Assembly (NCBI RefSeq): GCF_022201045.2
Contig: NC_068560.1
Span: 29,839,501-29,903,500, forward strand
DNA length: 64,000 nucleotides
Origin: Citrus sinensis
Lineage: Eukaryota; Streptophyta; Magnoliopsida; Sapindales; Rutaceae
Direction: 5' to 3'
Of this stretch, positions 60,970 through 64,000 are shown piece by piece. Position 1 is the stretch's first letter. The number at the start of each line of letters is the position of its first letter. The translations under genes were made by a program, and so were the position numbers. The notes under the pieces are model-generated. The model did no database searches and was not told the origin of the DNA. It saw only the letters and a list, made by a program, of their open reading frames with translations.

Positions 60970-61560
60970 AGCTAGGGGTGGCCGCCTATGTTTGGTTGGC
61001 GAAACCGCGAAAGTACTCACGAGGAGAGTACGAGTCAGGTCGATTCAAAGACCTAGTCAAGGGGGCGATCAGCGTATTCCCGCGAAAGATCTGGACACGA
61101 AGCCCACTCACCAGCAGTTATGCTACCCACTCATCAGCAGTTGCATTTCCCACTCACCCACGATCGTACAACTGACTATCGTGGGGGGAGAGAGGAAGTC
61201 GGTAATTCCAGCTGAGTATAAAAGCCAAGAAGGACGAAGGTAACTAGGTAAGGGGGTTGGACAATTTTTTACTAGACTTCCACATATTTACTCTTGTTAA
61301 AATATTCGGTGTTTATTTCCATCCTTTCTTTTCTTTTCTGAACTTAAAGATTTTCAACCAAATTAGTTGTAATTGAGCCACGATTGTTTGTGGCAAAAGT
61401 TTTCTCCACAATACCCAATTAATGACTTGAGGCGTTGGAGGGTTTTCACCGGAAAAACATTCGACACCCCTCTAACTGGTTGTTGTGAGCGTGAGTATTC
61501 TCGAGGGAGGTGCTCGTGGTCGCACATTTCTTCTCAATAGTGAAACAGCAGAACAAAATC
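60970..61560. mobile_element. possible LTR-retrotransposon fossil (LTR fragment)
   Basis: This GC-richer island stands out from the AT-rich flanks. It carries a promoter-like GAGTATAAAAGCC, a pyrimidine-rich tract and no coding similarity, which together resemble part of a plant LTR. No internal genes, partner LTR or duplicated target site are seen in the window. It is broken and probably old; family not assignable. Confidence 0.3.
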
Positions 61561-61637
61561 ATCTCTCCAGCAACTACAAATTCAAGTGTTGGTGTGACTT
61601 TCTGGTCATTACGCAACTTGACCAGAATTCAGCATCA

Positions 61638-61991
61638 ACATTCGGTTTGATTTATATGGTTCAGTTCATGAAATTTAATAATTTTTTTCTTTTATATGAA
61701 CCAAATTTTATATTTTCACCAAAATGGATTATATTTTTTAAGTTCAATTAAATTATAATTACTAATCATTCATCTTTTATGCAAAAATACTAATAAAAAA
61801 TATTATTGTATATATAAATTGAAATTTTTCTTTTTTTTAAAAAAAAATTTAACATTGAACCAATTAGTTTTTAGTTTGATTCATTTCAAAACTAAAAATC
61901 GATTAGTTCACATTTCTTAGTTTTGACTAATCAAAACAAACCAACATATCATTTCAATTTAGTCAGAGCCGAACCGAATGCCCACCCTTAC
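61638..61991. mobile_element. decayed hAT-like element
   Basis: The right end GCCGAACCGAATGCCCACCCTTA resembles the ends of the 24352 element, and ATTCGGTTTG near 61640 is its inverted counterpart. No target duplication is visible and the left end is missing or overwritten. Confidence 0.4.
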
Positions 61992-62314
61992 TTCACGGAG
62001 CTTCCCTTAGTGCTTTTGTGGAGCGAAATAAGAGTTACCGCAACTCAATCCTTGCACTCTCAAAAAAAATATCATCAAAAGTAGAGTAAATGCAAGCAAT
62101 TGAATGTCTCAATCAAAGACGAGGGAGAGATGTCTTTACTTAGTATGTTGTTGGCGAGTTTCATGGTATAGAAGAGGCTACCTATTCCACCATGTTGCCT
62201 GTATCGTTAATAATAAAAAAAGAAAAATCTCAAATTTGAACCAATCAAATTCGAACCTAATTTGTTTGATTATTGTGAGAGGAAGGCAATATTGGCCGAA
62301 CCTAATGGCAAATT

Positions 62315-62429
62315 CTTGTAGTGACCACATGCAGGCACGTGTGAATCTTTTCGTGACCTTATTATTATGTTGCTTTCTAATTCTAAACAAGGGAAACGGA
62401 GCACGCCGCCTGCATGTGGTCACTACAAG
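62315..62429. repeat. hairpin with a 22-bp perfect stem and 71-nt loop
   Basis: Positions 62315-62336 (beginning CTTGTAGTGACCACATGC) and 62408-62429 are perfect inverted complements. Pairing continues inward with one bulge (ACGTG against CGTGC-type sequence). The proportions fit a microRNA-like foldback or the ends of a tiny MITE. There is no obvious target duplication. The surrounding 61992-62703 interval has no other feature. Confidence 0.6.
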
Positions 62430-62703
62430 GCATATTTCTTTATTAACCAAAGTTTTTTCAATTTGTTTGATTACGCAAAGTTTGTTTATTTCTTTTCCTC
62501 GTTCTAAAAGAGTAAGATAAGATAACACAAGGCATATTTGAAATTAACACACATAAGCACGTGATATGTATGTATCATCAAATATAGTTTTTTACGTTTT
62601 TCTCAAGTTGGCATACATAAAATAGAAACGCATGTGAAATAAATTTCATGAAAGTGACTCAATAGCATACGTATGTAGCAATGACACATTCATTTCTCAC
62701 ACA

Positions 62704-63382
62704 TAGGGATGGCAATGGGGCGAGGTGGGGGTGGGGATGCCTACCCCATTCCCCACCCCATTAAAATTTTTTGCCTTCATTCCCCACCTCATTCCCCAAT
62801 AAATTTAATGGGTTGGGAATGGGAAATCCCCACGTGGGGAATGATTCCCCCATCTCCACCCCATTCCCCATTTACTTATTTTTTATAATAGATATAAAAA
62901 TATGATTTCAATAAATTAAAAATTTTAAAATAAAATCATCACCAGATTATAAAGTATTTATTTTTTAAAAAAATCTTTAAAAATTTGAAACAATATCTCA
63001 AAATGATATTAAAAGTGAAAAATATTTAAAGAGAGCAGTATCTTAAAAGAGAAAAAAAAATAATAATGTTTTAAAATTAAAAAATATTGTAAGGTTTTCT
63101 TTTATTCATATTCTATTTATATTACATAAAAATTAAAAAAATTATTAATTGACATTATAGTTGATAAAATAAAAATTATTAAATAAGAATTAAAAATATA
63201 TTTATATATAATGAGGATTGGGGTGGGGTGGGGAGTGCAATACCAAACCCCACCCTGTTAACAATTTAGGGATTACTTTTCCCCCATTCCCCACTCCATT
63301 CCCCAAAAATTATTAAAAATTTTTTTCATTTGGAGTGAGGCTCCATGGGGCCCCAAACTCGTGGAGGATTTTGCCATCCCTA
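62704..63382. mobile_element. non-autonomous hAT-type element (family A), 679 bp
   Basis: Perfect 12-bp ends TAGGGATGGCAA and TTGCCATCCCTA are flanked by a perfect 8-bp duplication CTCACACA (62696-62703 and 63383-63390). The subterminal CCTCCACGAGTTTGGGG and ATGGAGCCTCACTCC, read in reverse, match the element at 9-695, so they are one family in opposite orientation. The interior is AT-rich and there is no transposase. Confidence 0.92.
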
Positions 63383-63413
63383 CTCACACAAGTCTGTGAA
63401 TATTAGTGTGAAG

Positions 63414-63915
63414 TAGGGTGGGCAAAAAAATCCGGCCGGGCCCAAGAAAAAAAATCCAGGCCAGGTCTAGGGCAACTATTTTTTAAAAATAAATTTATAA
63501 ATTAGAGTAATATAATTAAAATTAAAAGTAATTTAAAAATAAAAAAGAAAACTTAAATTCTTAACTTATAAATTAATGATGATTCAAAAAAGTTAAAATT
63601 ATAATACTAAACTTTTTTTTGTGTTAATTAATTAAAAGAGCGTTTGAATTAGAGAATCCAGTATTTAAAAAAATTAAAATTATGAGCTTCTATTTGATTT
63701 ATTTATTATTTTACTTTAAAATATTTATTTTTTTTAATTTACCTGTAATTATAATAACTTATTAATTATTAATTTTTTTCAAACCTACAACAATTAAAAA
63801 AATTTTAAAAAATAAATAAAGTCCAAATGCAGCCGAAGCCCTCTCGCTAAACGTAAAGTGCGTTTGGGCCTGAACTTAAAAACATCCGACCCAAACCTAC
63901 TGTTTGCCATCCTGA
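63414..63915. mobile_element. hAT-like element (family C), about 500 bp
   Basis: The left end TAGGGTGGGCAAA and the right end TTTGCCATCCTGA are an imperfect inverted pair. AGTGT-type sequence on both sides may be a decayed duplication. The subterminal blocks are CGGCCGGGCCC-like and ATCCGACCCAAACC-like. Its right half matches the fragment inside the pseudogene at 36345-36625. It lies within 35 bp of the family A element. Confidence 0.6.
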
Positions 63916-64000
63916 AGTGTATCGATTTCAACTGTCTCTATGAGATCCTATGCATATGCCGGCTAATTAAGGGCGATAATTCATATCTTATACTTGTTCA

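Noticed and set aside
60908-61243. 111-codon frame after the desaturase gene
   Set aside because: It lies in a GC-richer island that looks like a mobile-element remnant and shows no protein family features.
62104-62520. 138-codon plus-strand and 116-codon minus-strand frames overlapping the hairpin
   Set aside because: Overlapping frames on both strands with no family features. The inverted repeat explains part of the open length.

Overview
This window is nuclear DNA of a eudicot plant. Genes are widely spaced and intron-rich, intergenic DNA is AT-rich, and every recognisable product is plant-typical: PLS-class PPR proteins, a galactinol synthase, chloroplast transit peptides and a plastid acyl-ACP desaturase. 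The protein sequences remind me of Citrus or another Sapindales genome, but that is an impression, not a test. Exon coordinates below come from reading splice sites by eye and checking phase. Several totals match the length I remember for the Arabidopsis orthologue (AP3M 415 aa, FAS1 815 aa).

Layout. 1-1.5 kb: a non-autonomous hAT element and a degenerate palindromic array. 1.5-3.9 kb (+): DYW-class PPR gene. 5.7-7.8 kb (-): PPR gene orthologous to At1g56570 (PGN). 8.4-12.5 kb (-): alkaline/neutral invertase A. 14.9-16.2 kb (+): a PsbP-like PNSL1 gene. 16.6-19.4 kb (-): AP-3 mu subunit. 21.1-23.4 kb (-): ECHIDNA. 24.3-26.2 kb: last exon of an SDI1/MS5-like gene, wedged between a hAT and a Mutator-like MITE. 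26.7-30.4 kb (+): CSP41b. 33.6-34.9 kb (+): galactinol synthase. 36.1-38.5 kb (-): broken partial copy of an eIF5B-like gene. 40.7-42.0 kb (+): secreted LRR protein. 44.1-48.2 kb (-): the longer eIF5B-like copy. 51.1-56.5 kb (+): FAS1 (CAF-1 large subunit). 58.9-60.8 kb (+): stearoyl-ACP-desaturase family gene. 61-64 kb: mobile-element remnants and a hairpin.

Two themes stand out. First, from memory of the Arabidopsis map, the neighbours here are split there between two duplicated segments, At1g56560-At1g56600 (invertase A, PGN, AP3M, GolS2) and At1g09330-At1g09350 (ECH, CSP41b, GolS3). The window therefore seems to keep the unsplit ancestral order. Second, the PNSL1 gene is not part of that block and is chimeric. 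Its 5' UTR and first exon, which form the stromal transit peptide, are a copy of the 5' end of CSP41b lying 11.6 kb away. That copy carries a new splice donor created inside former CSP41b coding sequence. This transit-peptide capture is the most interesting thing I found.

The genes do not form one pathway. Several are plastid-directed (PNSL1 in the thylakoid NDH complex, CSP41b in plastid RNA/ribosome metabolism, the desaturase in stromal lipid synthesis). Others act in sugar metabolism (invertase, galactinol synthase), post-Golgi trafficking (AP3M, ECH), chromatin replication (FAS1) and organelle RNA processing (PPRs).
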